Part shown: positions 1 through 11,757 of the stretch, in pieces
Layout: each line of letters begins with the position of its first letter
Numbering within the stretch: the first letter of the stretch is position 1
Assembly: GCA_037176885.1 (NCBI GenBank)
Contig: JAWWNJ010000074.1
Location: 1,178,001 to 1,242,000 of the forward strand
DNA: 64,000 bases
From: Favolaschia claudopus
Taxonomy: Eukaryota; Basidiomycota; Agaricomycetes; Agaricales; Mycenaceae
Direction: 5' to 3'
Translations under genes and position numbers: made by a program
The notes under the pieces: model-generated
What the model was told of the DNA's origin: nothing
The model's input: the letters and a program-made list of their open reading frames with translations, nothing else
Databases searched by the model: none

Positions 1-81
1 AAGGCGAGTATCACGGAGGGAACACGCGATGGGCACCTACGGTACACTTCACTCTCGGGAGTATTCAACAATTCTTTTCAG

Positions 82-1351
82 CGACGTCCAACAGGATCAT
101 CAAACACTATATCACCTTCCATTTGCGGCGCAATAAAAAATGGGACGCAAAACGAGTCGACGAAAAGACTCCACACGATATTACCACATTTATCACCCAG
201 AAATGTGGCCCAGCAGAGCAAGGATTTGAAGGCCGGAAAGTGAGTCTAACCTGTCTATCTTCGGCTCAACTTTGCTTGACAAATGATATCCAGTATTCTA
301 CTGCTGTTTCGACGCGTGCAGCCCTTACAATGTGGTATAAAAATCTCCGCCCAAACGAGAGTTTGACCGAGTGGCGGCTCGATTCAGTTACGAATACATG
401 GTCTGTCTCTCGTCTCATTCAATACGAAATGAGCACCTCATTCATCTAGGCGAGGGCTACCGACTCGCTCCCGGATTGTATCTCAATTTATGGTTGGGCT
501 CGAAAAAAACAAGGCAAAATCCGGCGAGGTTTCCTCTTCTGCGCGCGCACTTGCCCTTGAAGACATCCACCGGTTGTATAAGCACTGTGTGGATCAAGAC
601 CTCACTGTTGCACAGCGGCGAGCAGGAATCATCAGATATGTAAGTATTTGAAGCTTTATCTCACTTACATGCCGAATAAATTTCAGGTTGCCTATCTTCT
701 TGCATGGTTGATGCTTCTGCGCATCGACGAAGTAATCAAACTGCGCTTTGAGAATTTCGACAAAATTCCGGGTGAAAGTAGGTCTCCGTTCAGCGAGTAA
801 ACACTGTATGAATTATTTCATAGGGCGGTATATTGACATCAGTCTGAATACCCGCAAGCAGAATCAAACAGGACTTCTTCATTCTTGGAGGCTGCATGCT
901 AATGATGGTGACCCAATGATTTGTCCAGTACGAGCCTTTATTTTGTTGGCGTCTCTCTACGGTCCGGAGATTAAGAAAACAGGGCCGTTGTTCCTGCATG
1001 TTACAGCACAGGGAGCCGTGATGCAGAGTCAACCATTGGTAAGATTTTCAGTGTTGCCAATTCCCAAGGTATTTCTGACCGAGTTGTAAATTTCTTAAGA
1101 CGGCGAGTGCTCTGAGCCGCTCCCTTTCTCGAGATTTACAAGGTCTCGGCTACTCTTCGTGGGCTCTGTACGGCACCCACTCTTTCCGCCGCGGTGGATG
1201 TCAGTATAGAATCAAAGTCAAGCGCTGGTCTGCTGATATGGTTGCGGCATGGGGAGGCTGGTCACAGGTTGAAGCTGTTACAATGTTCCGTTACTTTTAT
1301 TCTCCCAACGATAACCATGAGTTCATGCACGATTATGATAGAAATAAGTAG
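82..1351 (+). CDS. Tyrosine recombinase, Crypton-like, 5' part outside window
   Basis: A spliced gene entering from the left edge. Exons read about 82-239, 294-400, 450-639, 687-777, 824-1038 and 1100-1351, all joined by GT-AG introns of 46-61 nt in a consistent frame; the 240-293 intron is in frame and could be retained. The catalytic half of a tyrosine recombinase is visible: Arg in LLRIDEVIKL, a hairpin with Lys (TRKQNQ), the H-x-x-R box THSFRRGG, a Trp in GGWS and the nucleophile candidate in MFRYFYS about 14 residues before the stop. Such enzymes cut and rejoin DNA through a phosphotyrosine and mobilise Crypton and DIRS-type elements. No GCR1_C-type DNA-binding domain follows the Tyr, unlike many fungal Cryptons. 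It ends 18 bp from the stop of the convergent gene. The family call rests on motifs; the exact class is uncertain. Confidence 0.75.
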
Positions 1352-1369
1352 GCGGCATGTACTTATAAA

Positions 1370-3147
1370 TTAGCTATTGATGTCCTCTGCCTTCTTCTTC
1401 GTGTTCTGATAACGCTCCTTCCCAATTTCGCGCCAAATCTCCCAAGAATTCTTTCCATCCCATACCTGGCCCCATTTAACATCTGAAAACTCTCCCTCAC
1501 CATCCAAGTATTCGGCCTTTTGCCGCTCCGCTACAATATCAGCCTCGCGCCAAGGAATCGCCTCGACAATCTTACGGAAAGAGCGAAAATATTCCGTTGG
1601 CAGGTCGGACACATCTGCCCCGCGCTTGCGCTTTTTGGTAGCGGGAGGAGGAACTGTAAAATAGTTAAAGAACCTTTCCTTGTCCCCAGCAAAGTCCTGC
1701 ATAAGCACACGATGTATGCGCTCGCGCTTTGACACGAGATTGGAGTATTTTGGCCATGAGGGATCTGCAGTGCCACGACGACCCGGTTCGGATGGGCCAT
1801 AACGGTCCCGGATAGCCTGGACATCCCCGGACTCAATCTGCTCGATGACCTGGCGCAGACCTTCACATCTTTCGAGGCCGGCAATCACGGTTGATATGTC
1901 GTCCAGAATCCCGACTTCGCGCAGACCTGCAGCGGCAGATGTAGACGGTGATAGTGTTGGAGATGGTACAGGGAGATGGGAAGGTATGTGCGGATGCATG
2001 ACCTGTGCTACGCTATTCGTAGCTGCTGGAGCGGGCGAGTTGGCCAGGTGCGAAGAATTTCCGGTGAAACAGAATTGATTGGCGATGACATTCGGGCCGG
2101 TGCCAGTGGGGAGACTGTTCTGAGACGAAGGTGTCTATCAAAGTATCTTCAATGTCACCGAGTGTAGGTACACATAGAAAGGTTTGGAGCTTACCGAGGG
2201 AATTTGAGCAATAGATCGTTGATTGGCTGCACCAAGCTCGATGCCAGGAAGCTCGATGCCGGGAAGAATTGATTGAATCGAAGTCTTTGGAACCAGAGCT
2301 TCTATTTAGTCGAGAATTAAAGAATTAACATAGAGCAAAGGCCAGCACAATAATTACCCACCAGGAACTTCGGGCACAAGCTTGAATTGTTTCCCTGCCT
2401 TGATTGAATCCTTCCATTCAATACCAAGAGAAACCAGGTCAGCCCATTGCCGGTCGCGTATTGATTCGTCGACGGTCGGAACATTTATTGTTTCGACACG
2501 CGGGTTGACAGTAAGATCAAATCCATAATAAGCAGCAAGACTTGAGCGCAAAGTCTCCACAGTGCCGCTAACATTAAGAACCTTCTTCTCCGCAGACTCG
2601 TTGGTTTTGATGATCCAGAACTTCAGCTCCGCACCCTTGGCAGCAATCAACGAGGAAGCATTGAGTCCGTCGGGTAGGGCTGGGTATGATACGATTTTGG
2701 GCTGGTATGATACAGGGCCGCGCAGCGGCCTTCAGGTATTGAAATACAGGCCTGTATTTTACGTATAATACCGGCGCCGCAGGCGAAAATTTTTTGAGTA
2801 TAATACGTATTATACATGTATTTTTCTCTGTATTTAATGTATTTGAAGTATCGAAAGTCTCCCCCTCACGCCCGACCTACCATATGTCCCGATACAGCTG
2901 CATAAAATGGCTGTTGAGCCAATCAGTTGCACATCCGACATCAGAGTTTCGTTTTACCACTGAAATTTCGCAGCCTCAAGGGCCAAAATGCACCCAATTG
3001 CACCTTGGAATCATACATTTAATACATTGCCTCCGAGGGCCCTCTCGTATTGAAGGTATCATACAGTATTATACAGTGTATAATACCGGTTGTATAATAC
3101 ATCGGCTTTCCATACCCGGCACTACCGTCGGGAGGTGCAAGGACCAT
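1370..3147 (-). CDS. Spliced protein convergent with the recombinase, split by a short transposon
   Basis: Exons read from an ATG at 3147 (MVLAPPDG...) across the 2675-3124 insertion into 2674-2354, a small exon near 2300-2205, and the main exon from about 2140 to the stop at 1370. Removing the insertion and one TSD copy joins the first codons to the rest. The product is about 500 residues: an N-terminal folded-looking part (AELKFWIIKTNE, YYGFDLTV), a Ser/Pro/Ala-rich middle, a basic stretch (KKRKRGAD) that looks like a nuclear signal, and a Trp-rich charged C-terminus (IPWREADI, WEIWREIGKERYQ). I do not recognise the family. The tail-to-tail arrangement with the recombinase suggests both belong to one element, the second perhaps supplying DNA binding, but that is inference. 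Confidence 0.55.
2675..3124. mobile_element. 450-bp MITE with 8-bp TSD CCGTCGGG
   Basis: Terminal inverted repeats start TAGGGCTGGGTATG on the left and TAGTGCCGGGTATG on the right. The element is flanked by CCGTCGGG at 2667-2674 and 3125-3132. The interior is rich in GTATAATAC and GTATGATAC motifs and carries no ORF. An 8-bp duplication fits hAT or KDZ-type transposases. It interrupts the first codons of the minus-strand gene. Confidence 0.85.
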
Positions 3148-3842
3148 TTTTGAGAGAAATCAGCCACCAAAGAAGCAAGGAGAAAATTTCTCCTGACTCA
3201 GATCTCATACACGTAACAATCACAGCCTCATAGACACGTTGACGCGCTTTTAACGCGTCAAAACGCGTCAGACACGATGCAGACACGCTGGAAAACCATG
3301 AAGAACTTGACGTGAAGTGTCAATCAGTGGCAGTGATTGCTTCTTTACCTTCTCACACCGCCGAAAGGCCGCAACGGGCCGTGTCCCATCGAAAACTCAG
3401 TGGTTCAATGTATTTTGTGGGTCCAAGTTTATGTTTTGATTGCTTAGAACAAATACTAAATACTAGATCACATCTCATGTCACAGAGCAACTACAGGGGA
3501 GGGGTGGCCGGAGGGCCGATCGCAGAGCTGATGATTGCGTGCCCCGGGGCACGCAAGCCATCAGCACGTGATCTGTCAGAGCCAAACGTAACGTGCCCCA
3601 CGACTACAAAGCTAGAAATGTCCAGGTCCGGCAAGAGGTGAGCGATCTTAAAGTCGCATGACACAGGGCTCCAAAAGTCGAGTGAATGGGGGGAGGGGGG
3701 GTCTACGTAATTGATCCGCCCCAAAATCCGCGGGTTGGGGAAGATCAAGAGATTGAAGAAAGATAGGGAGTCGGTTTCACCCGATGCCCAGCCTCTTGCC
3801 GATGGCTGCCGAAAGTCATCGGACTCTCATCGAAAAGGTTGC
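3148..3842. other. Intergenic, no gene seen
   Basis: No ORF with coding character. It holds clustered ACGCGTC words around 3240-3270 and a G-rich tract near 3690-3702. Confidence 0.5.
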
Positions 3843-3844
3843 TA

Positions 3845-4183
3845 CTGTACCGAGGCAACCGGCCCCGGCACCGTGACACCGTGACCCGCCTTCGGCAACG
3901 CAACCAGAGCTGCTGCGAGCGTGACTGGGCAACCGAGAACGTGAAATTTGCTATGATCTATGGCAAATTTAGACCTTGAGCCAGCCTGGATGCGACATAA
4001 ATAGTCGGAAACGACGTTTCCGAGGATTTTAGCAAAAATGGGGTCAAAATAGGGCAAAAAATGAATATTTTTTGAACCGTCACAATTTTTTGAAGGCAAC
4101 CAAACCGTCCGTGACCGTGACCCGCCGCGGTTTGGGCAACGCAACCAACCCCACCGTGACCGTGACGGTTGCCTCGGTACAAG
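3845..4183. mobile_element. 339-bp MITE with TA target duplication and CTGTACC ends
   Basis: The left end CTGTACCGAGGCAACCG is mirrored by CGGTTGCCTCGGTACAAG at the right, each next to TA (3843-3844 and 4184-4185). Interior arms carry repeated GTGACCGTGACC words. The TA flanks fit a Tc1/mariner-type origin. The termini resemble those of the three elements at 62.8-64 kb. Confidence 0.7.
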
Positions 4184-4185
4184 TA

Positions 4186-4975
4186 TTTACAGTACATGTC
4201 ATACTGGAGGCAATAAAATAGTCTGAGTGCGCAGAATTATTCTTTAAGTAGTGTTCTGGGGGGGTAGCCAAAATATCAGCGTTATCGGACTATGCGATGA
4301 GTTACAGCAAGAAGTCGAATGGTCGGGCTGCGGGCAAGTAAAAGTCAGTCGGCTTTATCGGATTGCCTCTTTTGGGGGGGTTGTCAAAGAGCCCTGTGTT
4401 CGATCGGCTATGATCGCTCACCTCTTGAGGTCCGGAGGACAATAGCTAGCACACGTTAATAACACATTTCTAGCATATTTTAGCGGTCACGTGCATTCGT
4501 CATGCCGCCGCCGTACGGTGAAGTTTTGAGCTGCAGGAGGTACATTTTTTCATAGAATACATCTGGAGACATCCTGGAAGGTAATTGCACCAAGGAAACA
4601 CCATTCAGAAATCCTCACCTCTTGGCCCAATTCGGAAACTCGGCAAGCACCGGCTAGACCTGATAAGCACCCGAAACGGAAGTAATCCTGTCGTCTAGTC
4701 AAAAACTGAATTCTAACCTTCTTTCGTTCCATGAACACTCAGAATAGTGCCAAGGTACGAGTAGTCCCTTGGACAGCTACAGTGCTGCTTGAATTTATAG
4801 CAGTTTATAGCATGGTGTTTTGGACGGTCCTCAGCCTAGCAGCTAATATCGTGTTAATAACATGTGCTATATAGCATTGTTATTAACAATTGAGTTTACA
4901 GCACAGCGCTTTGACAGCGCTATCAAAATCCAAAATTTCGCGGGCAGGCATCATAGTTGATTGCCAGGGGTCCTA
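4186..4975. other. Intergenic with weak inverted repeats
   Basis: No gene. An imperfect inverted pair built on AGCACACGTTAATAACA (about 4448-4467) and its mirror near 4852-4870 may bound a decayed element. Confidence 0.35.
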
Positions 4976-5077
4976 AAATCGGTCATTTCGAGGGCTTTAT
5001 TTGCCGGAAATAGCCTCAGATTGCCGAGGGTTTTACTGGCCGGACCCCCCGCCATTCCAAGGGTGATGGCAAATCGA
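4976..5077. repeat. Dispersed palindromic repeat arm, unoccupied target of the Tnp2 element
   Basis: This stretch contains AAAATCGGTCATTTCGA, AGATTGCCGAGGGTTTTACT and CATTCCAAGGGTGATGGCAA. The same words appear on the two sides of the 19509-27088 transposon: the last one in + orientation just left of it, the others inverted at 27089-27190. It therefore represents a copy of that repeat without the insertion. Confidence 0.7.
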
Positions 5078-5309
5078 GCGAGTTATAAGAAAATTGAGTT
5101 GTCGCCTATATTTCTTGACGCGCTCAGCTGGGGAGATCAGGCTTGCATCTCCAGTAAGGTGGTGCAATATGCACGAACAAGCTTGATGACTAGCGAGGAG
5201 CTCCCTGGGATATTAGAGAGATGGTATCGTCCTCCTCGCCATAAATCCGGGGGGCAGCGACCAGAGGGTGGCCGAAGGGCGCTTTTAGATTTCTCATTCA
5301 CCTGCATTA

Positions 5310-5786
5310 GGGTTATTCACACCTCACCTTTTTGGTTCCCTTTTTGCGTCCTTTTTGCTCTCCTTTTTCTCTTCCTTTTTGCTGATTTTGCATTTTGGTC
5401 AAAAAAGCTCGGTAGAACTTCTTTCTTTTTGTAAACTTTACCTCTTTACACCTCTGAATAGAAAAGTCAACATGTACTAGGCAAGGAATGAAAGGAATGT
5501 GGAAAAGGAAGAAAGTCGAGCCGAAAAATGTAGGTAAAAAGGGAGTTCTGAGCGGAGTGTTCACACATTCCTTTTTGCAGCCCATTTTTCGCTCCCATTT
5601 TTCTACTGTTTTGGCTAAAACTGTACAGTTGATCCCATCTTTTTTCATAGATCTTCCCTTTTTAACCATCAGATTGGAAAAGGCAAAAAAAACCGGGCAA
5701 AAAACGAAGAGAATGCCGAAAACAGCAAAAAAGGAAGTGAAAAAGGGAGCGAAAAAGGGGAGGAAAAAGGAATGTGTGAACGACCC
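5310..5786. mobile_element. 477-bp MITE in the DUF6589 gene, TA duplication
   Basis: The left end GGGTTATTCACACC and the right end GTGTGAACGACCC are inverted copies; TA flanks both (5308-5309, 5787-5788). An internal inverted pair GTTCACACATTCCTTTTT (about 5558-5575) and its mirror (5765-5782) suggests a composite or tandemly built element. Long A/T-rich arms give spurious Lys- or Phe-rich reading frames. TA flanks suggest Tc1/mariner-type mobilisation. Confidence 0.8.
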
Positions 5787-6908
5787 TATTATTGCCGACA
5801 TTGTGGATCAAGAGATGAAACTTTTGGCACCACTCTTCCTTTCGCCACCAGAGGATCTTTCGGAGGAACATCTCACAGAACTCAACTTCAATGATTTAAA
5901 GAGCACGATTCAGGATACCGCACCAATTTTCTGGAATGTCTTGCATCGAGCAGCTTGTGCGCCAGATCAGGAAGCAAAGGAAAAACTCGAAAATGTGGAC
6001 ATGGTAATTGTTTGTCTTTGACTCTGAGAATTCTGGCTCATGATTGTCAGATCGTGCTTCACATGGTGTCTCAAGCGCAATACTCGCGGTCTAATCGACG
6101 CGGACGCATAGCCAAGTTATGGTCCATCTATCTGAAGGCGTGTGGCTTGTGCGCCCGCGCCTTTAATGCCTCCATGCACTGGGAATCCTTATGAGCCACA
6201 AATGGACATCAGTTGCGTTCGAAACTCTCTCCGATCGAGCTATGGATCTCGTTCAGGAACTCATACACAAATATCCATGGGTCTTCTCGCACGACAACAT
6301 GAACGTACCTCTCCGAGTGTTCTCTCAGCGTCTACATAACCAGAGCCATTTTATAAATGGATGCGCATACACAGCTTGGATCTTACCTCAACGTGCTAGA
6401 CTTCCAACTGGCACCAATCCGCTGCTGCAGAGCTTTCGTGCGGCAAATTGCGAGCAAGTTTTTGACTTTGCCGATGTCCTTTACGGCAATCTGGAAGCTG
6501 ATGATCGGATGGAGGCATTCAATGAGCACTACGTGCTTCGGACGCTGCTGAATAGCCCGGACTTCACGGGTTACCCCCATCGCTCCGATCCTCTTTTCAA
6601 TCGGCCACCTCTGTTCATCAGCTTCCCGGTGGTTCTGAAAACATAATCCGCGGTTTTGTTCTGAAAACGAGCACATTCGAGGAAGCCAGTTATGAAGGCA
6701 CGCTCAATGTCATGAACGACGCCTTCCATCAGCTTTCAATCAACACACTCGAAGAGCAGAAACGCACCGGAGGCGAGCGTGCAATCGCTTGGATGGGGGA
6801 TCAGCTCACAGTTGAACGCCTTCGCGGATTGTGGAAATATCGCCACGAAGATCACAACTCGTTCGATCGACTGGATTATATGATCCCGGTCTTTTGTTGG
6901 TTCCATCT

Positions 6909-7562
6909 TAGTCTCGTAACAAGACTTTATATACTCTTTTGAAGATAGTCGTTCAAACGTATATAAAGTCTTGGGACATCCATCAATGATGAACAGGCAT
7001 GATGACGGCTGCCCGTTTTGGAAGAATCCACTCAAAAAGGAAGTACGTCCGAGACGCGCTCACTTTGCAACCAACTCACGTCCCCTCGCGTTATTCGTTA
7101 TTAAGTACCATGTCCGGGGAGAATCATTAAACTTGACACATCTTCGCCGCAGTTGAATGAATTTGCAGTTGTGCACAAGATGTCCTCCATCCATTGCACT
7201 GAATTTTGAGGGTGCGAGGTCGTCTGAACGAGCGAATGTGATTCTATGTTGAGTATTATGCGTAGATTAGGGTAGTAGAGACAAGAGGGAGTCCATAGAG
7301 TGAGCTACAAGACGAAGCTCTGAAAATACGGAGGTACTTCCTTATTGAGCGGATATTGCCCAAACGGGAAGCCGTCATCACGGCGAACGCTCAGAGACAA
7401 GAGGGAGTCCATAGAGTGAGCTACAAGACGAAGCTCTGAAAATACGGAGGTACTTCCTTATTGAGCGGATATTGCCCAAACGGGAAGCCGTCATCACGGC
7501 GAACGCTCAGATCATTGATCGCTGTCGCTCCTCAGAGCGGGGGGGTGACACGTCCATGACTA
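6909..7562. mobile_element. 654-bp non-autonomous element with 9-bp TSD, Mutator-like
   Basis: It is flanked by GTTCCATCT at 6900-6908 and 7563-7571 and has short TAGTC/GACTA ends. A subterminal hairpin pairs AAGACTTTATATAC (about 6920) with GTATATAAAGTCTT (about 6958). A 9-bp duplication is typical of Mutator-like elements, though the inverted repeat is very short. No coding capacity is seen. Confidence 0.75.
7277..7508. repeat. 116-bp tandem duplication inside the 654-bp element
   Basis: Two consecutive copies of a 116-bp unit beginning AGAGACAAGAGGGAGTCC, the second starting at 7393. No difference between them was seen by eye. Confidence 0.85.
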
Positions 7563-8343
7563 GTTCCATCTCATCATGGCCTTGGCCAATTCGATTCACA
7601 AACAATACTTGGGAACATCTGCGGCCATTGGTAGTCTCCGACAAGCTTTCGATGTTCTGCAGCGGAAAGGTTTAATCTCCCAGTCCACCAAAGGCCCGTT
7701 TTGGCACAATCTCGACGAAGCCATACATCATATAGGCGAAGCCCATTTCCCAGCATGCTGGCTTGATATTGGAGGTGTCGAAAAATTAGAAGATCTCAAA
7801 TCAAAGTCTCCTGCGGAGCTTTGCGAACTGGCCGGAAAGCTGGTGAGGAATTATGCCTCACGAGAAGCTCTTAACAAACTCGAAGACTTGGGTCCCGATG
7901 CCCGAGACGGTGTCTTTTATCAATGGACAATGTTCAATATGGATGTCTTACCATATTTACAGCTACGGGAGGCAATCAAATCTGGGGAGATTGGGCGAAT
8001 TGAAGACTTTCTTCCCCTCCTGCTATTCCGATTCTCAGGCGGCGGCTTTCCCAAGTACACCATCGAGATTTTGGAATTACTGCAAGGGCTCCATCGAGAG
8101 TGGCCGGAGGTTGTTTAATGTTCAACAATATAGCTAGTAAGTTGAATGATCTCTGTCTAGGAATTATATAAAAGAGTTTTGCTGGTTAATGACACGGACT
8201 GGTAAACCAGATAATTGGCTTCCATTTGATCTTGCACAAGAAGAGAATACAGTCGCAAACCCCGAAGCGAAACGTTTAGCATTTTCGCTTGATTGTGGGT
8301 GCAATAGGAAGCGGAAACGGGTGGCGTTTGTTATAAACTTATA

Positions 8344-8692
8344 GTCTATTCTCCTGGCTACCACTTACAATCAAGAATCAAGTGAATCGACTGTGTTTCC
8401 GTTGAGAACGAGGGCAATTTGTGGGGCGACTCAATATCGCCAAATAACGTGACAGCGAAACACTACAAAACACAACAAATTGAGCCATTCTCGCGCAAAT
8501 CGACCAGTTCGTTCAATACTTTCGATGCAATCCGCCTCAAAATGACTTTCTATATTACAACTGTATGTCACCGGCCACAATGCCAGAGGAAGAAATGATA
8601 TTTCGCCTTGGTGCATCTGCCGGCGTAAACAAAACTTAAACAAACAAGGCCATTGCGGGCGGCGAGAGGGTTTTCAACAAGGGGCGATCTGT
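8344..8692. other. Intergenic, nothing recognised
   Basis: No repeat, motif or credible reading frame stood out. Confidence 0.4.
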
Positions 8693-10271
8693 CAAGCGCC
8701 ATCAAAACCTGACCCTCGCAGTATGTTCGTGTTTGTCGCCAGCCTTAAACCACTTGGACCCACAGTACTTGCAAGCTGCCATCGAGAAAAACACCAAGTG
8801 AACGTCCCTTCATGCTTCCAAGTATGGTGGCGGACCGAACTTCGTGACAAACTTTTTACCCAATTTAGAAATCGTTACTAGTGCCTGAGTTTTGCCGGGA
8901 TTTTGCTGAAACTGCGCAGAAAGCATCAGAAGAGATGGCTCTACTCATCTACTGGACCAAAAGTTTGAAAAGTGCAAAAAATGGGTTTCACACACGAATT
9001 TCGCGCTTTTGATGCCGGGCCGGGCATTAGCCGGTGGCTGTGTACGTCAATCACCTTCCTGTTTTGGTCCCTCGAGCACAAAAAAGTCTAGGTTTTGCAG
9101 CGAATGTTGGTTTGGGGGCATTTATTCATGTTCGTGCAGCATCTTCAACAATACAGAACACTTTTAGGCCCAATCCAGGAACTTTTTTTTTCTGACCTTC
9201 GCCCGAATTTCGCGCTTTTATTTCCCACGGTACAACCCCCCTCGAAATGAAAATTTTGACTATAAACCCGCATTCTGCGGTCCAGAATCTGCAATTTGGA
9301 GTGAAATTGAGCAAAATTACGGCTTGTCATGAAGTCTTGGCCGCAACCATACCTCGCGAGCATGTGGTGCTGCGCCAGAATTTTTCCGAGGTATATTATC
9401 TTTTAGCTGTATTATGTAACTCTGGCCCACCAAGGCGCACAGTATGGTCTTTGACCCGTCACTGTGCAGAGGGAAGGTTTTGAAATTCATGATGTTGTTC
9501 AGGACCTTGTGTTAGATATTTCGTCGTCATTTGTGTTGAATTTCATGATCTTTTGTCGGATTTCATGACAAAACGTTATGATCCGGGGTCCTAAAATTCC
9601 TAACGACTGTGGGCCCGTTCCTAACGTTTTTTCATGACATTTTGTCATGATCTTCGCAATGATTCGTCCCAAAGTACCACCAAGCTAGCCAGCTATCCCG
9701 ACGCCTTATTTCTTATCAAACTCCATGGAAAAGGTATAAAACAGGATATATTTCAAGTACTGGACAATACAGTTGCAGTACTACTAGTATCATAATCTTA
9801 CCTTCAAAATCTCGCCACCGTCACGATCAGCCGTACTTTGATAGCTTGCGTGGCTCGGAAACACACTACGGAGAATGAAAAAGAGGTAGAGAAGGGAAGC
9901 AACTCACCGGGTTAGACAGATCACTGAATGCTCTGTCGTCATCAAAGAGCTAAATTAGGAAAGAGCACATTAATGAGCTGCGATGCACTCTCGCAGTATC
10001 ACTCACAATAATACCCTGCCCAACCACTTCATGCCGGCTCATCCTTCGCCACCCCTTAATCCTTTGAGAGTCTTGCGCACTGCAGAGAGATCTAGCTCGG
10101 TACGGCGGTGTGGATTGATCCTAGAGGGCGGTGACGTAGGGAAGGAGGCGTGGTCCGTTACAGCAGAGTGTGTTGGCGAGAGTGGCGGCGGCGGCGGCGC
10201 TCTACAATGGTGACTTGGAGGGAGGTCATGGTGGGGGGAGACAAGAGGCGTCGTGCGCGGCCGCAGCATAT

Positions 10272-10296
10272 GGGGGGGGGGGGGGGGGGGGGGGGG
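10272..10296 (+). repeat. Run of 25 G
   Basis: An uninterrupted G tract that could form a G-quadruplex and is prone to length error in sequencing. Flanking GGC-triplet stretches (10184-10200) add to the bias. Confidence 0.9.
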
Positions 10297-11294
10297 ATGT
10301 ATTATACTCGCGCGGTCCACAGTCTGAACTGCGAGTTTACGGAAGACATACATGTAGTACTGTACGGGTGGTTATCCTCACAGAATTCTACAAGATGTCA
10401 ACCGAGCACAACGTCTTTCCAGGGGGTCAATCGCGCAACGCAATCAGGGAACTGGCCGGCCGCTTGTATGGCAGGACCTCTGGTTAAAACCCGTAGGACC
10501 CAGGGGGAGTTCTCTCCCCACCAGGTATAAATCCCCAGCATCCACCAGTAACCTGACCCAATTGAACGTCTTTCCCTTTGCCGACGCATGCACACCACTC
10601 TCCAAAGCGAGCCCAAGGACTTTAGGGTGGTAAGTTGCGACCCTACGCAGTCGACGGTGGCGGATAAACCAGTAACATATGCAAGAGGTGCTTGAGATTC
10701 CTATCTTGTCCGCCATCAAATTTACGTTGTGACAGTGGCGCATCATTGGCAGTATCGTGCGGCACGGCGAGCAAGTAAAACTCTGAAAATTGGGTGTAGA
10801 GAGGTCTGCGCGTTGAGAACGGGATGAATGGTACTACACAGCGAGTATAGAATGCGCATTGCGCGTCGAGATAGTGGGGTAAGCAAGACGCCTTGATGGC
10901 CTCTGATCGCCGCTGTCATGTCATTTCCTTTTCTGGGGGGGTGGGTGGTCGTGAGAACGCTTGCCAAGATCCGCCGATCCCGCACCTCTTGAACATATGT
11001 GTGCTGCGGATGTGGAGCAATGCTGTAAGTGACGTCATTGACTCGGCAGCTCGGCTGCAGGACTTGAACAAAAATTTGCTGGTTTTTCGAGGCCGAAATT
11101 CGTGATGTTTCGTCGTGAATGCAGGTTCAAGATTTTTATGTCACTTTTTGAAAGAGAATTATATGCATTATCCTGTAATGTGGTCCCACAGTTGAATATG
11201 AGTGCGATATCACACCTTGTAACTTTTAGAACTTTTGGAGCATCATGAAACCAGTCTTGAAATTCATGACGTGTATTCTAACGAAACGTCAGGA

Positions 11295-11757
11295 AGGCCC
11301 CGGGAAGCTCCCGCCAAGCCTGCTCCGGAAAATCCGCCCATTCCGGCCTCAAAGAGCCACTCGTTGCGACATTTTTGGGCTCAAAGAGCCACTTTTCGGA
11401 GAGGGTCCATCACGTGGATCAAATCGAAATAATTTTGTTCTGAGGCTGAAAAATCCCGGACCACCAGCGGCGCTATCTAAAATCTTGAAGAACACTTGCC
11501 GGGTTTCGTCAGTGCGATCCAAGCTCGTGCGAACGCCGAAGTTTGGCTCCAGCGTATGGCAGCACGAGATTGAAGAGGAGATGGGTCAAAGATGGGTCGC
11601 AAATTGGCCTCAAAGTTGCCTCAAAGAGCCACTTTCTGGAGGACCTTGGACGGATTTTGGGCGTGAAAGAGCCACTTTTCGGAGAAGAAAATCGCAAAAT
11701 TCTGGCCTGAAAGAGCCACTTTTTTGGAGCAGGCCTGGCTGGAGCTTCCCGGGGCCT
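11295..11757. mobile_element. 463-bp MITE with 8-bp TSD and repeated internal box
   Basis: The termini AGGCCCCGGGAAGCTCC are inverted at the right end. CGTCAGGA flanks both sides (11287-11294, 11758-11765). Five copies of an AAAGAGCCACTTTTCGGA-like box lie inside in the same orientation. The 8-bp duplication fits an hAT- or KDZ-type transposase. Confidence 0.8.

Larger units (their letters stand above)
5078..8343 (+). pseudogene. DUF6589-type transposase pseudogene, doubly interrupted
   Basis: Blocks in order: 5078-5307 (ERWYRPPRHKSGG), 5789-6002 (IADIVDQEMKLLAPLF), 6051-6170, 6171-6608, 6610-6908, 7572-8118 (MALANSIHKQYLGT, LELLQGLHREWP) and, past a probable intron, 8162-8343 (EFCWLMTRTGKPDNWL). 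These match, from memory, the conserved blocks of DUF6589 proteins, abundant in Agaricomycetes and thought to be transposase-related. Four lesions are visible: a MITE at 5310-5786, a second element at 6909-7562, a one-base loss near 6170 and another near 6609. Taking out each insertion with one TSD copy restores the local frame exactly (479 and 663 nt). The N-terminus abuts a dispersed repeat, so the gene is probably also 5'-truncated. One intron (6004-6050) is intact. Confidence 0.75.

Noticed and set aside
4250..4445. 64-codon + ORF
   Set aside because: Short, no motif, no neighbours that would extend it by splicing.
5313..5801. Phe/Lys-rich ORFs on both strands
   Set aside because: They lie within the A/T-rich arms of the 477-bp MITE.
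10039..10353. Pro-rich minus ORF
   Set aside because: By-product of the 25-G run and nearby GGC triplets.
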